From Nematostella vectensis (Eukaryota; Cnidaria; Anthozoa; Actiniaria; Edwardsiidae), in contig NC_064036.1 in assembly GCF_932526225.1 (NCBI RefSeq), forward strand, positions 20,484,953 to 20,548,952: a stretch of 64,000 nt of DNA, in the 5' to 3' direction. The notes beneath the pieces were generated by a model that worked only from the letters and a program-made list of their open reading frames with translations, was not told where the DNA came from and made no database searches. Below are positions 59,801-64,000 of the stretch, piece after piece. Numbering within the stretch: position 1 is the stretch's first letter; each line of letters starts with the position of its first letter. Both the position numbers and the translations under genes were made by a program.

Positions 59801-62800
59801 GTATTCAAACACTTAACCCAAATTTTGGCCAGCTCAATGCAGAGAAGTAGCCATAATTTGGATGGTAGTCCTAAATGTGAAAACAAGAATACCCCCAGAA
59901 ATACATCATACTTCATCCCTTTGACCCGTTTTCTGACCATCTGCTAAAGGTTTACCCGCATACTTCATCGACTGTGTCAGCTGGATGGAGAGAATGCGGG
60001 CTACGCTGAGAAACTTTTGTTATACCCAACCGCTGGGGAATTCAGTGCAAGGATTGCTGGCGTTATTCAGGTGAGAGCTTCATATGAGTAGTCAAGTGAT
60101 TTCGGCAACTTTCTATTTCACTTCCAAACTCTAAGTTCCTAACCCTCAAACAAAACATTAATACAGCAACATATCTAGCAGCAGCTTTTCTCGAAATTCC
60201 CTTAATTATTTTAAGAATTGCATCTCATAATTGTAAATCGTATACAGACTCAAAGTATATTGTATATAGTACATTATATATGGAATGGACAGCCTAACCG
60301 AGCTTTTGTTTCTTTAAGTTCTTATCACTTTCCTACTTTCCTTTCAGTGTCATGTGGACCACTGTCATTTCCGTAGCTCGCCTAGCCCGCTTAGCGTGTT
60401 AGAACTGTGGATGAAAGCCCTATGTTCTCTTCCTAGCTGGTACAAGTAAGTATGTGTCACATTTTGGTCGTATGTGCTTGTCTTGATAAACCTATGTTTA
60501 AAAAGGTATATTAGCTAACTTATTTCTTTTAATTAACTAAAAAAGATGTTTCACAGACAAAGGGATTTGATTTATTATCTAGTTTTGACACTAGATATTC
60601 GACAGCAAAGGTCTCAGAAACAAGCATAACTGAATACATTGAAACGTGTTTTGTCTCTAGATGGGATGATGGTGAGAGAGGAGGACTTAGTTGAGTTTTT
60701 GTTACCATTGTTGTCTGCAAAGTAAAAAAAAGGAAACAATGGAATATACAGGAATAATTATGCATTTGCCAAGTTTCTATTTTCCTGCCCTGCTGTGTGC
60801 CCAAGCCTACTTCCCTGTCTATTATACCCTGCGCAAGTGGAAGAAAAACATAGAAATTCATCGTAGTTACTTTGCGGTAGTGAAGCTGCTCACCACAACA
60901 GCTAAGTAGAAGGTTGGCACACTTGCAAAATTGTCCCTGTATGTTCGATTTCCAGGGACATTGGGCTGATCTAGTGACTAACCCGTTATTTCCTTTATCC
61001 AGGGATTGTTCCATTTCCAAGGACAGTGGGCTGATCTATTGACTTACCCGTTATTTTCGTTATCCAGGGACAGTTGCATTCAGTACCTACTTGACTGCCT
61101 TATGCGGGCTGGCCTACGCTTGAAGAATGGCATAGACGCAATACAAACACAGCTTATGGACGCGTACAAGGTAGCAATTTGAAGTCTTAACATTCTGTAG
61201 CGAAGTATATTTGCTTCAATCACTGTAGAATTCTATCCATATTACAGATCAGCTATTTTTTTAAGGGACACTGTGATAGTTTGATTTTTCAAAATGATGA
61301 CACTTCTATTAGAGTGGTAATCACACTAGCACACTTACTTCCGGTCAATATGCAACAATCTCTGATGATTTTTTACCCTGGGTGCAAGTGCCTCCAGACT
61401 TCTCTCGTCCAGTGAATCTAGGCTCTGGTACCCAGGTAATGATTTTTAATGGATGATTTTGTTTTTTCTTTTGTCGGCCAAGGTTTCCGTCTGCCAACCA
61501 GAAGTAAACTGGTGTGATTACCGCTTTGAGCAGAAGAGCTAACCTTTATTCAGGAAAAAAGTGCCATTGAATTTAAAAAAGAAGAATTAAGTAACTAAAT
61601 TAAGTTACAGCTACTAAAAGTATATTCTGAAAGCTGAAACTTAATTGATGTTCAATAAACATCAGCTACACTATTAAATGGCTAACTTGCATTGAGAGGC
61701 CACTTTTCATAACAAAGCCGATACAGCATTGTCACTCAAGACTTAAGTAATACAAAGAGGGCATAAATTAGAGGGGAAACTTTGGTACCAGGCTCTCGCT
61801 TTTTCTTTCTCAGGTCGTGCTGAAGTCTACAGGGGAGCAGAGCCTTCTATCATCCATCATGTCTCTAGTGACTTTCAGCCCAGCTGAACCGCCTCTACTC
61901 TGGGAAATCAAGGTATCTATATTGACATCCAATACTACAAGACTATTGACATCCAATACTACAAGACTATTGACATCCAATACTACAAGACTATTGGCAT
62001 CAAATACTACAAGACTATTGACATCCAATACTACAAGACTATTGACATCCAATACTACAAGACTATTGACATCCAATACTACAAGACTATTGACATCCAA
62101 TACTACAAGACTATTGACATCCAATACTACAAGACTATTGACATCCAATACTACAAGACTATTGACATCCAATACTAAAAGTTTATTGACATCCAATACT
62201 AAAAGACTATTGACATCCAATACTACAAGACTATTGACATCCAATACTACAAGACTATTGACATCCAATACTACAAGACCATTGAAACCAATACTACAAG
62301 ACTATTGACATCCAATACTACAAGACTATTGAAATCCAATACTACAAGACTATTGACATCCAATACTACAAGACTATTGACATCCAATACTACAAGACTA
62401 TTGACATCCAATACTACAACACTATTGACATCCAATACTACAAGACTATTGACGTCTAATACTACAAGTTTATTGACATCCAATACTACAACACTATTGG
62501 CATCCAATACTACAACACTATTGGCATCCAATACTATAAGACTATTGACATCCAATACTACAAGACTATTGACATCCAATACTACAAGACTATTGACATC
62601 CAATACTACAAGACTATTGACATCCAATACTACAACACTATTGGCATCCAATACTACAAGTTTATTGACATCCAATACTACAACACTAATCATCATTGAA
62701 AAAAGGGCCCTTGTAACATGATTTGATGAAGATAATTTTACCCCTGTCCTGTGCAGAACAGTTTATAGATGCACACTTTATATTTGAATGATGTTATTTT

Positions 62801-63648
62801 TCTGGATTCTTATTGGGTTATGTTCAAATCTTCAGACACAGCCTGATTACAGCTACTATGCATACTTTGTACTTGCCATGGAGGATCAACTGGAAGAGAA
62901 TGCTGGCCTTCGGGTAGAAATCAGCAAAGCCCTGGCCAAGAAAGACAGCTGCACAGTCGACCATGCACTTAAGGTGAGTTTTTAGTCGTTTCAAGGGTAC
63001 AAACTAATGCAAATAAACCTTATTACGGTATTTGTTATTTACTCAGAAAGTTACAAAGAAGTTGAAACTTCGCTGGAACCCACAGCCATACCGGCTTAGT
63101 ATCTACCGGTGGGCAAACCAAGCCCTGGTGACTAGTGCAGACCACCCTGTGTTGCCACTCATTTGGCAGAAGTTCTTCAAACTCTTCTTTGAGCGCCCTA
63201 AAGCAGAGCCAGGGTAAGAAAACACTAGATTACAGATGAAAATTGTTACGGCTGGAAACTGACTAGTGAAATCAATCAATCAATGCATATATTTATTTGG
63301 CATCTTTTAGCCCGTTGACTGGTCTCTGGATTTGCAGCAGACACTTGCAAGCGTTAAGCAAGAATTACTTATTTCCTGTTGCCTTACATAGTACAAAAGT
63401 GTGTTTGAGTTCCGTACTGTTGATGTTTTTAGGCTGCCGCCGCGAGGAGGGGTTGGATACAGATTTTTTGACAGCCACGCAGACGTGTGTTTGTTGAAGA
63501 AGATGAAGCAGCGCCTGCATACAATCGCCGAACATCACAAAAGCATCTCCTCTCAGACCAGGACAGACCAGGTCCAGATATCGGACGGCGACTCAGAGGT
63601 CGATAAGCAGTTCGAAGAAACTAAGTTTTTTCATGAGAAAGTGTCCAT
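5024..63648 (+). CDS. EPG5: EPG5, ectopic P-granules autophagy protein 5 homologue (exons 1-29, 3' end beyond window)
   Basis: EPG5 is a large Rab7 effector that tethers autophagosomes to late endosomes/lysosomes and promotes SNARE-driven fusion. Twenty-nine coding exons were traced: 5024-5114, 5243-5887, 9738-9850, 9983-10075, 10897-10968, 14784-14906, 15174-15294, 15595-15740, 15996-16213, 16310-16353, 16434-16483, 46036-46156, 46231-46399, 46731-46919, 47539-47708, 48305-48450, 48927-49067, 49410-49571, 50586-50735, 51108-51282, 51781-51946, 59562-59702, 59950-60070, 60348-60445, 61068-61170, 61814-61912, 62836-62973, 63047-63213, 63433-63648. They sum to 4,388 nt, about 1,462 residues, in phase at every junction. 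Landmarks shared with human EPG5: [73 protein letters not shown]. The human protein is about 2,579 residues, so roughly 1,100 lie off the right edge. One junction (exon 9/10) is a GC-AG intron. Introns 11 and 21 are inflated by satellites. Confidence 0.95.
6516..7086. repeat. 41-bp minisatellite, about 14 copies
   Basis: Near-identical tandem copies of a unit containing CACCTTTGCTTGCAAACATA followed by CATAAGCACAGCCTTCAGTTA. Copies differ by only one or two bases (CACATTT, ACGCC, TTGCA variants). The last copy is interrupted at CCTCAG by the retroelement; a stub, AGCCTTCAGTTACACCT, resumes at about 9000 on its far side. Confidence 0.95.
7087..7220 (-). repeat. 3' LTR of the Ty3/gypsy element (134 bp)
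   Basis: Read on the minus strand it starts TGTAGTATTG right after the polypurine tract and ends ACTACAAACA, so it has TG...CA termini. It contains AATAAA (plus-strand TTTATT at 7103-7108) about 16 bp before the end. Very short for an LTR. The matching 5' LTR is absent. Confidence 0.75.
7341..8063 (-). pseudogene. Gypsy integrase C-terminal part and Pol tail
   Basis: An open frame from the frameshift near 8065 down to a stop at 7341. It continues the integrase core (the region following the catalytic DNG motif, then a segment with LLSYRNTPL and GYSPSQL) and then a basic C-terminal domain rich in Arg ([20 protein letters not shown]) with an [11 protein letters not shown] motif, as in gypsy integrases. 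It lies one frame away from the upstream integrase piece, so the polyprotein is broken. Confidence 0.85.
7984..8820 (-). pseudogene. Gypsy integrase N-terminal and core region
   Basis: Open frame from just after an in-frame TGA (8821-8823) to 7984. It contains the HHCC zinc finger (H-HDGHQG then CATCEKY) and the start of the DDE core: GADFFQ holds the first Asp and VTDNGPQF the second. The true frame is lost near 8065 through a single extra T; the residues after that point down to 7984 are out-of-frame. Confidence 0.88.
8824..9000 (-). pseudogene. Gypsy RNase H C-terminal fragment
   Basis: The frame reads [15 protein letters not shown], then a segment with RMRLMRY and [15 protein letters not shown], the standard end of the RNase H/connection region in gypsy Pol. 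It is cut off at its N-terminal side by the element's truncation and closed by the TGA at 8821-8823. Confidence 0.85.
9738..10968 (+). CDS. EPG5: EPG5 exons 3-5
   Basis: Exons 9738-9850, 9983-10075 and 10897-10968, residues about 246-338. Exon 3 ([20 protein letters not shown]) corresponds to the human VPFTKEQLKIL region; exon 4 carries [19 protein letters not shown], one of the best-conserved N-terminal motifs; exon 5 is a 24-codon exon ([20 protein letters not shown]). Donors GTAATG, GTGAGG and GTAAAT, all phase 0. Intron 4 carries a foldback element that ends only 38 bp before exon 5. Confidence 0.9.
10226..10858. mobile_element. Foldback/MITE-like element in EPG5 intron 4
   Basis: Outer inverted termini TGTATCACCCATAAATGTAA (10226) and its complement ending GTGATACA at 10858, flanked on both sides by TCTTC (10221-10225 and 10859-10863), a possible 5-bp target duplication. 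If the termini are trimmed to TCACCC, the flanks become a TA duplication instead. Subterminal blocks repeat CCATAAATG and GTTATAAC several times on each side. The core holds two near-identical tandem copies of a ~118-bp segment plus a partial third. No coding capacity; superfamily not assigned. Confidence 0.7.
11240..11291 (+). pseudogene. Decayed duplicate of EPG5 exon 5 3' end plus donor
   Basis: AAAGAGCATCTATAGGTGAA followed by GGTTG...TCTTCCCAAGTAAATAAG matches 10924-10977 (AAAGAGCATCTATGGGTAAT ... GTAAATAAG) with several substitutions and a deletion of a few bases. The copied donor has lost its preceding G (CAG changed to CAA), so it is probably inactive. It lies about 315 bp downstream of the functional exon. 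Confidence 0.65.
11977..12835 (+). mobile_element. Non-LTR retrotransposon fragment (L1/Tx1-like RT), degenerate
   Basis: An open frame at 11977-12636 (about 219 codons) carries the RT catalytic box [10 protein letters not shown] (FADD variant of YADD), followed by the post-RT pattern [35 protein letters not shown] and FGGLCMPD that is typical of L1/Tx1-clade elements. After the stop at 12634-12636 the similarity continues in other frames ([17 protein letters not shown] at about 12745-12800), so the copy is broken by frameshifts and stops. The endonuclease and 5' RT are missing. Same orientation as EPG5. Confidence 0.85.
13191..13395. repeat. Imperfect inverted repeat, probable MITE
   Basis: The left arm begins CTAGTCATTTGAGCCCCCTC and the right arm, read in reverse complement, begins CTAGTCATTTGATACCCCCA; both continue through ATGGTCC and GGGATTA blocks. 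Arms of about 60 bp with mismatches and small gaps enclose about 90 bp. No coding capacity; target duplication unclear. Confidence 0.5.
14386..14665. repeat. 18-bp minisatellite (CCCCATATGATACCTATG), about 15 copies
   Basis: Tandem units of CCCCATATGATACCTATG with CATGTG, CATTTG and CACATG variants; the last few copies are shortened. It lies about 120 bp upstream of EPG5 exon 6. Both strands stay open across it because 18 is a multiple of three, giving Met/Pro/Ile/His or Gly/Ile/Trp/Tyr/Arg repeats with no sign of being genes. Confidence 0.9.
14784..16483 (+). CDS. EPG5: EPG5 exons 6-11
   Basis: Exons 14784-14906, 15174-15294, 15595-15740, 15996-16213, 16310-16353 and 16434-16483, residues about 339-572. 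Conserved stretches: [13 protein letters not shown] (exon 7), [20 protein letters not shown] (exon 8), [20 protein letters not shown] with MRCPPGFPS (exon 9), REEFLQKL (exon 10), [12 protein letters not shown] (exon 11). Exon 9 ends AAG|GCAAGT, a GC donor: the nearby GT at 16209 would give the wrong phase for exon 10, whereas the GC donor yields HPVR-GREEF, matching human SPVK-NRAEF. Exon 11 ends at GAG|GTAAAA and opens the 29.5-kb intron. Confidence 0.92.
22280..39480. repeat. Higher-order repeats within the 44-bp satellite (about 1.6-2.4 kb)
   Basis: A marker junction CGAGATTCTACTGAATCACG followed by a TCTGGCATG unit occurs at about 26444, 28767, 30692, 32884, 34898, 36474 and 38839, each followed by the same ordered series of variant units. 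Spacings of about 2323, 1925, 2192, 2014, 1576 and 2365 bp show repeated duplication of multi-kilobase blocks with internal gains and losses. Less regular copies of the marker lie at about 23254, 24435 and 24692. Confidence 0.85.
40260..44560. repeat. Second higher-order family (1,424-bp period) in the satellite
   Basis: A distinct series of variant units, including TACTTAATTATGTGTTTTAC and TTTTGAATCACGTGTTTTCC, repeats with a 1,424-bp offset (41768 to 43192, for example); a diverged copy precedes it from about 40260. The copies are nearly identical over their length, implying recent duplication at the right end of the array. Confidence 0.85.
46036..47708 (+). CDS. EPG5: EPG5 exons 12-15
   Basis: Exons 46036-46156, 46231-46399, 46731-46919 and 47539-47708, residues about 573-789. 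Exon 12 [20 protein letters not shown] continues the acidic TLVDEDGEE segment of exon 11 directly, proving the 29.5-kb gap is a single intron. Exon 13 [18 protein letters not shown] and [14 protein letters not shown], exon 14 [12 protein letters not shown], exon 15 [20 protein letters not shown] all align with human EPG5. Donors GTAAGG, GTGTGT, GTAAAC, GTATGC; phases 1, 2, 2, 1. Confidence 0.93.
46877..47488 (+). repeat. 49-bp array made from exon 14 3' end plus its 5' splice site, about 11 intronic copies
   Basis: The last ~43 nt of exon 14 (from CAGTTCTTTATGAGGGCAGC to CACACAG) and the donor GTAAAC are repeated in tandem through intron 14. Most copies keep an intact AG|GTAAAC; some carry AAGTAA, AGTTAA or GTAAAT; the last copy or two are truncated. 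The array ends about 50 bp before the exon 15 acceptor. Reading through the first donor gives an immediate stop (AGG TAA). Confidence 0.95.
47709..48304. other. EPG5 intron 15, no feature recognised
   Basis: 596 bp, AT-rich. Two loosely similar CATGATCAATG segments (about 48024 and 48093) are visible. No gene, element or array was identified. Confidence 0.5.
48305..51946 (+). CDS. EPG5: EPG5 exons 16-21
   Basis: Exons 48305-48450, 48927-49067, 49410-49571, 50586-50735, 51108-51282 and 51781-51946, residues about 789-1102. Conserved stretches: [14 protein letters not shown] (16), [20 protein letters not shown] (17), [14 protein letters not shown] and [10 protein letters not shown] (18), [13 protein letters not shown] (19), [15 protein letters not shown] (20), [17 protein letters not shown] (21). 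Donors GTAGTA, GTAGGT, GTAACA, GTTTGT, GTAAAA and GTAAGG; phases 0, 0, 0, 0, 1, 2. The last donor, AG|GTAAGG at 51947, begins the 51-bp repeat array. Confidence 0.93.
49649..50179. mobile_element. hAT-like MITE in EPG5 intron 18 (element 49657-50171)
   Basis: Perfect 17-bp terminal inverted repeats TAGGCCTAGATACATAA at 49657 and, inverted, ending at 50171, followed by further matching bases (YTCC). Both ends are flanked by the identical 8-bp sequence ACGTCTGA (49649-49656 and 50172-50179). An 8-bp target duplication is the hallmark of the hAT superfamily. The 515-bp interior has no ORF and carries several GGATTTTTAG/GATTTTTAGA subterminal repeats towards the right end. Confidence 0.85.
51290..51645. 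repeat. ~45-bp minisatellite in EPG5 intron 20
   Basis: About six to seven copies of a unit containing GTGGATAACACACGGGTTTA and TAAAATAGCCTTTGGTCTTT, preceded by shorter ATGGATAACA-based repeats from about 51304. It begins within 25 bp of the exon 20 donor. A minus-strand open reading across it is an artefact of repetition. Confidence 0.9.
51895..59168 (+). repeat. 51-bp array made from exon 21 3' end plus its 5' splice site, about 142 copies, 7.3 kb
   Basis: The unit is GAGCTACGTTGCCCTGTCGA then TGACCACTATTGGGGCTAG then GTAAGGCTAGTT. Its first ~36-40 nt are the end of exon 21 (encoding [12 protein letters not shown]) and the rest is the donor and first bases of the intron. Most copies keep AG|GTAAGG or AG|GTGAGG; a minority read AG|GTATTG or GATAAGG. 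The unit is 17 codons, so the exon frame is kept from copy to copy, but every read-through meets TAA and TAG immediately. Blocks of about 1 kb recur nearly identically (for example around 56130-57060 and 57450-58380). Confidence 0.97.
59169..59561. repeat. Right end of EPG5 intron 21: poly-C tract and degenerate short repeats
   Basis: A run of about 15 C at about 59263-59278 is followed by degenerate tandem copies of a ~35-bp unit with ACATAACAACATTACGTTTT and GTTCACACTAG (about 59308-59480). The acceptor TATTTTCAAAG precedes exon 22 at 59562. Confidence 0.7.
59562..61170 (+). CDS. EPG5: EPG5 exons 22-25
   Basis: Exons 59562-59702, 59950-60070, 60348-60445 and 61068-61170, residues about 1102-1256. 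Exon 21 ends phase 2 (AG) and exon 22 supplies C, giving [20 protein letters not shown], so the frame crosses the 7.6-kb repeat intron cleanly. Later segments: [20 protein letters not shown] (23), [19 protein letters not shown] (24, compare human VLEFWVQAL...LWYR), [18 protein letters not shown] (25). Donors GTAAGT, GTGAGA, GTAAGT, GTAGCA. Confidence 0.92.
60948..61078 (+). repeat. 65-bp tandem duplication of the exon 25 3' splice region
   Basis: Two copies with a 65-bp period (about 60948 and 61013) each contain TTTCCAGGGACA-like or TTTCCAAGGACA, GGGCTGATCTA, ACCCGTTATTT and TTATCCAGGGA. The true acceptor is the TTATCCAG ending at 61067; an almost identical TTATCCAG ends about 61002. Using the decoy acceptors in the exon 24 phase meets a stop within the duplicated segment. 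Confidence 0.8.
61314..61524. repeat. Imperfect inverted repeat, possible MITE in EPG5 intron 25
   Basis: The left arm GTGGTAATCACACTAGCACA continues through CTTACTTCCGG; the right arm ACCAGAAGTAAACTGGTGTG continues ATTACCGC and is its inverted counterpart with mismatches and a gap. Arms are about 30 bp and enclose about 150 bp with no ORF. Confidence 0.5.
61814..63648 (+). CDS. EPG5: EPG5 exons 26-29 (last exons in window)
   Basis: Exons 61814-61912, 62836-62973, 63047-63213 and 63433-63648, residues about 1257-1462. Segments: [16 protein letters not shown] (26), [20 protein letters not shown] (27, compare human WTVLNMESIFEEDSQLR), [20 protein letters not shown] plus [19 protein letters not shown] (28, the most strongly conserved block), [20 protein letters not shown] (29). 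Exon 29 ends phase 2 at CAT|GTAAGT, so the coding sequence continues beyond the window. Donors GTATCT, GTGAGT, GTAAGA, GTAAGT. Confidence 0.94.
61918..62692. repeat. 24-bp minisatellite in EPG5 intron 26, about 32 copies
   Basis: The unit is TATTGACATCCAATACTACA plus AGAC, starting only 6 bp after the exon 26 donor. Variants include TTGGCATC, ACAACAC and AGTTTA. Because 24 is a multiple of three and the unit has few stops, both strands stay open for 140-160 codons; the readings are eight-residue repeats (SNTTRLLT on plus, VNSLVVLD on minus) with no sign of being genes. Confidence 0.95.
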
Positions 63649-64000
63649 GTAAGTGAAAAAAAAATGTGTATTGATATATGCAACATCAGAAATACACAAA
63701 GCCATGCTGTTGTTTGCAACCAAGGTTACGGTTCACGTCACCCTGAAAAAATTCAAATGTGTATCAAAAATGATTTGTTTAGATCATTATCTAGGATACT
63801 AAAACCAAAGTGTTGGAAATTAGAGATCTACTATGGCACTTAAATGCAACAAACTCGTTAACTGTTGGAACACTACAATTTATCCGGTTTTCGTATAATT
63901 TGGCAGACATGTAGAACTATAGCCTCGCTTCATATTGTTTGTTAATCAAAAATTGCATATGGCAACTTTGAAATACAATAGCCCTTCAATGGAATACGGT
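63649..64000. other. EPG5 intron 29 start, no feature recognised
   Basis: 352 bp after the exon 29 donor, AT-rich, with no acceptor leading into a recognisable EPG5 segment before the window ends. Confidence 0.6.

Noticed and set aside
60529-61020. 163-codon minus-strand ORF in EPG5 intron 24
   Set aside because: Crosses AT-rich intron and the splice-region duplication; no recognisable domain and no Met-proximal support. It could be a decayed repeat but I see no family.
61810-62721. Four long ORFs of about 140-160 codons on both strands
   Set aside because: All are readings of the 24-bp intronic minisatellite. Part of the first plus-strand frame overlaps genuine exon 26, but the rest is intron after a GT donor, and EPG5 homology resumes only at 62836.

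Overview
The window is animal nuclear DNA, intron-rich and about 40% GC or less by eye. The two well-supported genes have metazoan exon-intron structure. Gene content, vertebrate-like exon borders, and Ty3/gypsy, Tx1/L1-like and MITE remnants suggest an early-branching animal, most likely an anthozoan cnidarian. That placement is inference; no species is claimed.

Layout. (1) Positions 1-244: 5' end of an unidentified minus-strand gene that runs off the left edge (one short coding exon, start of a second). (2) 245-2930: no firm gene; one weak ORF, a perfect palindrome beside a decayed hammerhead-like motif, and an inverted repeat. (3) 2936-4708, minus strand: a complete three-exon MESD gene (ER chaperone of LDL-receptor-family proteins), 214 residues, ending in a KSEL retention-like tail; its second intron holds a G-rich minisatellite. 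(4) 4709-5023: a 315-bp divergent promoter. (5) 5024-63648, plus strand: 29 consecutive coding exons of EPG5, the Rab7-effector tether for autophagosome-lysosome fusion. About 1,462 codons read in a consistent phase across all 28 junctions; the 3' part of the gene lies beyond the right edge.

Most of the window is EPG5 intron, and most of that is tandem repeat. Intron 11 is 29.5 kb, nearly all a ~44-bp satellite (about 16.79-45.88 kb, roughly 660 copies) with higher-order repeats, in which nearly every unit carries CACGTG or CATGTG. Intron 21 is 7.6 kb, nearly all a 51-bp repeat whose unit is the last ~36 nt of exon 21 plus its 5' splice site. Intron 14 shows the same thing on a smaller scale, with exon 14's 3' end and donor amplified about 11 times in a 49-bp unit. 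Intron 24 carries a 65-bp duplication of the 3' splice region of exon 25. Intron 5 holds a decayed copy of the exon 5 3' end. So this gene has repeatedly lengthened its introns by copying its own splice junctions. Other introns hold a 5'-truncated Ty3/gypsy element inside a 41-bp minisatellite, a Tx1/L1-like RT fragment, a foldback element, a hAT-like MITE with an 8-bp target duplication, and several shorter minisatellites.

The most unusual signals are the splice-junction-derived arrays and the E-box-bearing intronic satellite inside an autophagy gene. All coordinates and translations were read by eye; copy numbers are length divided by period.
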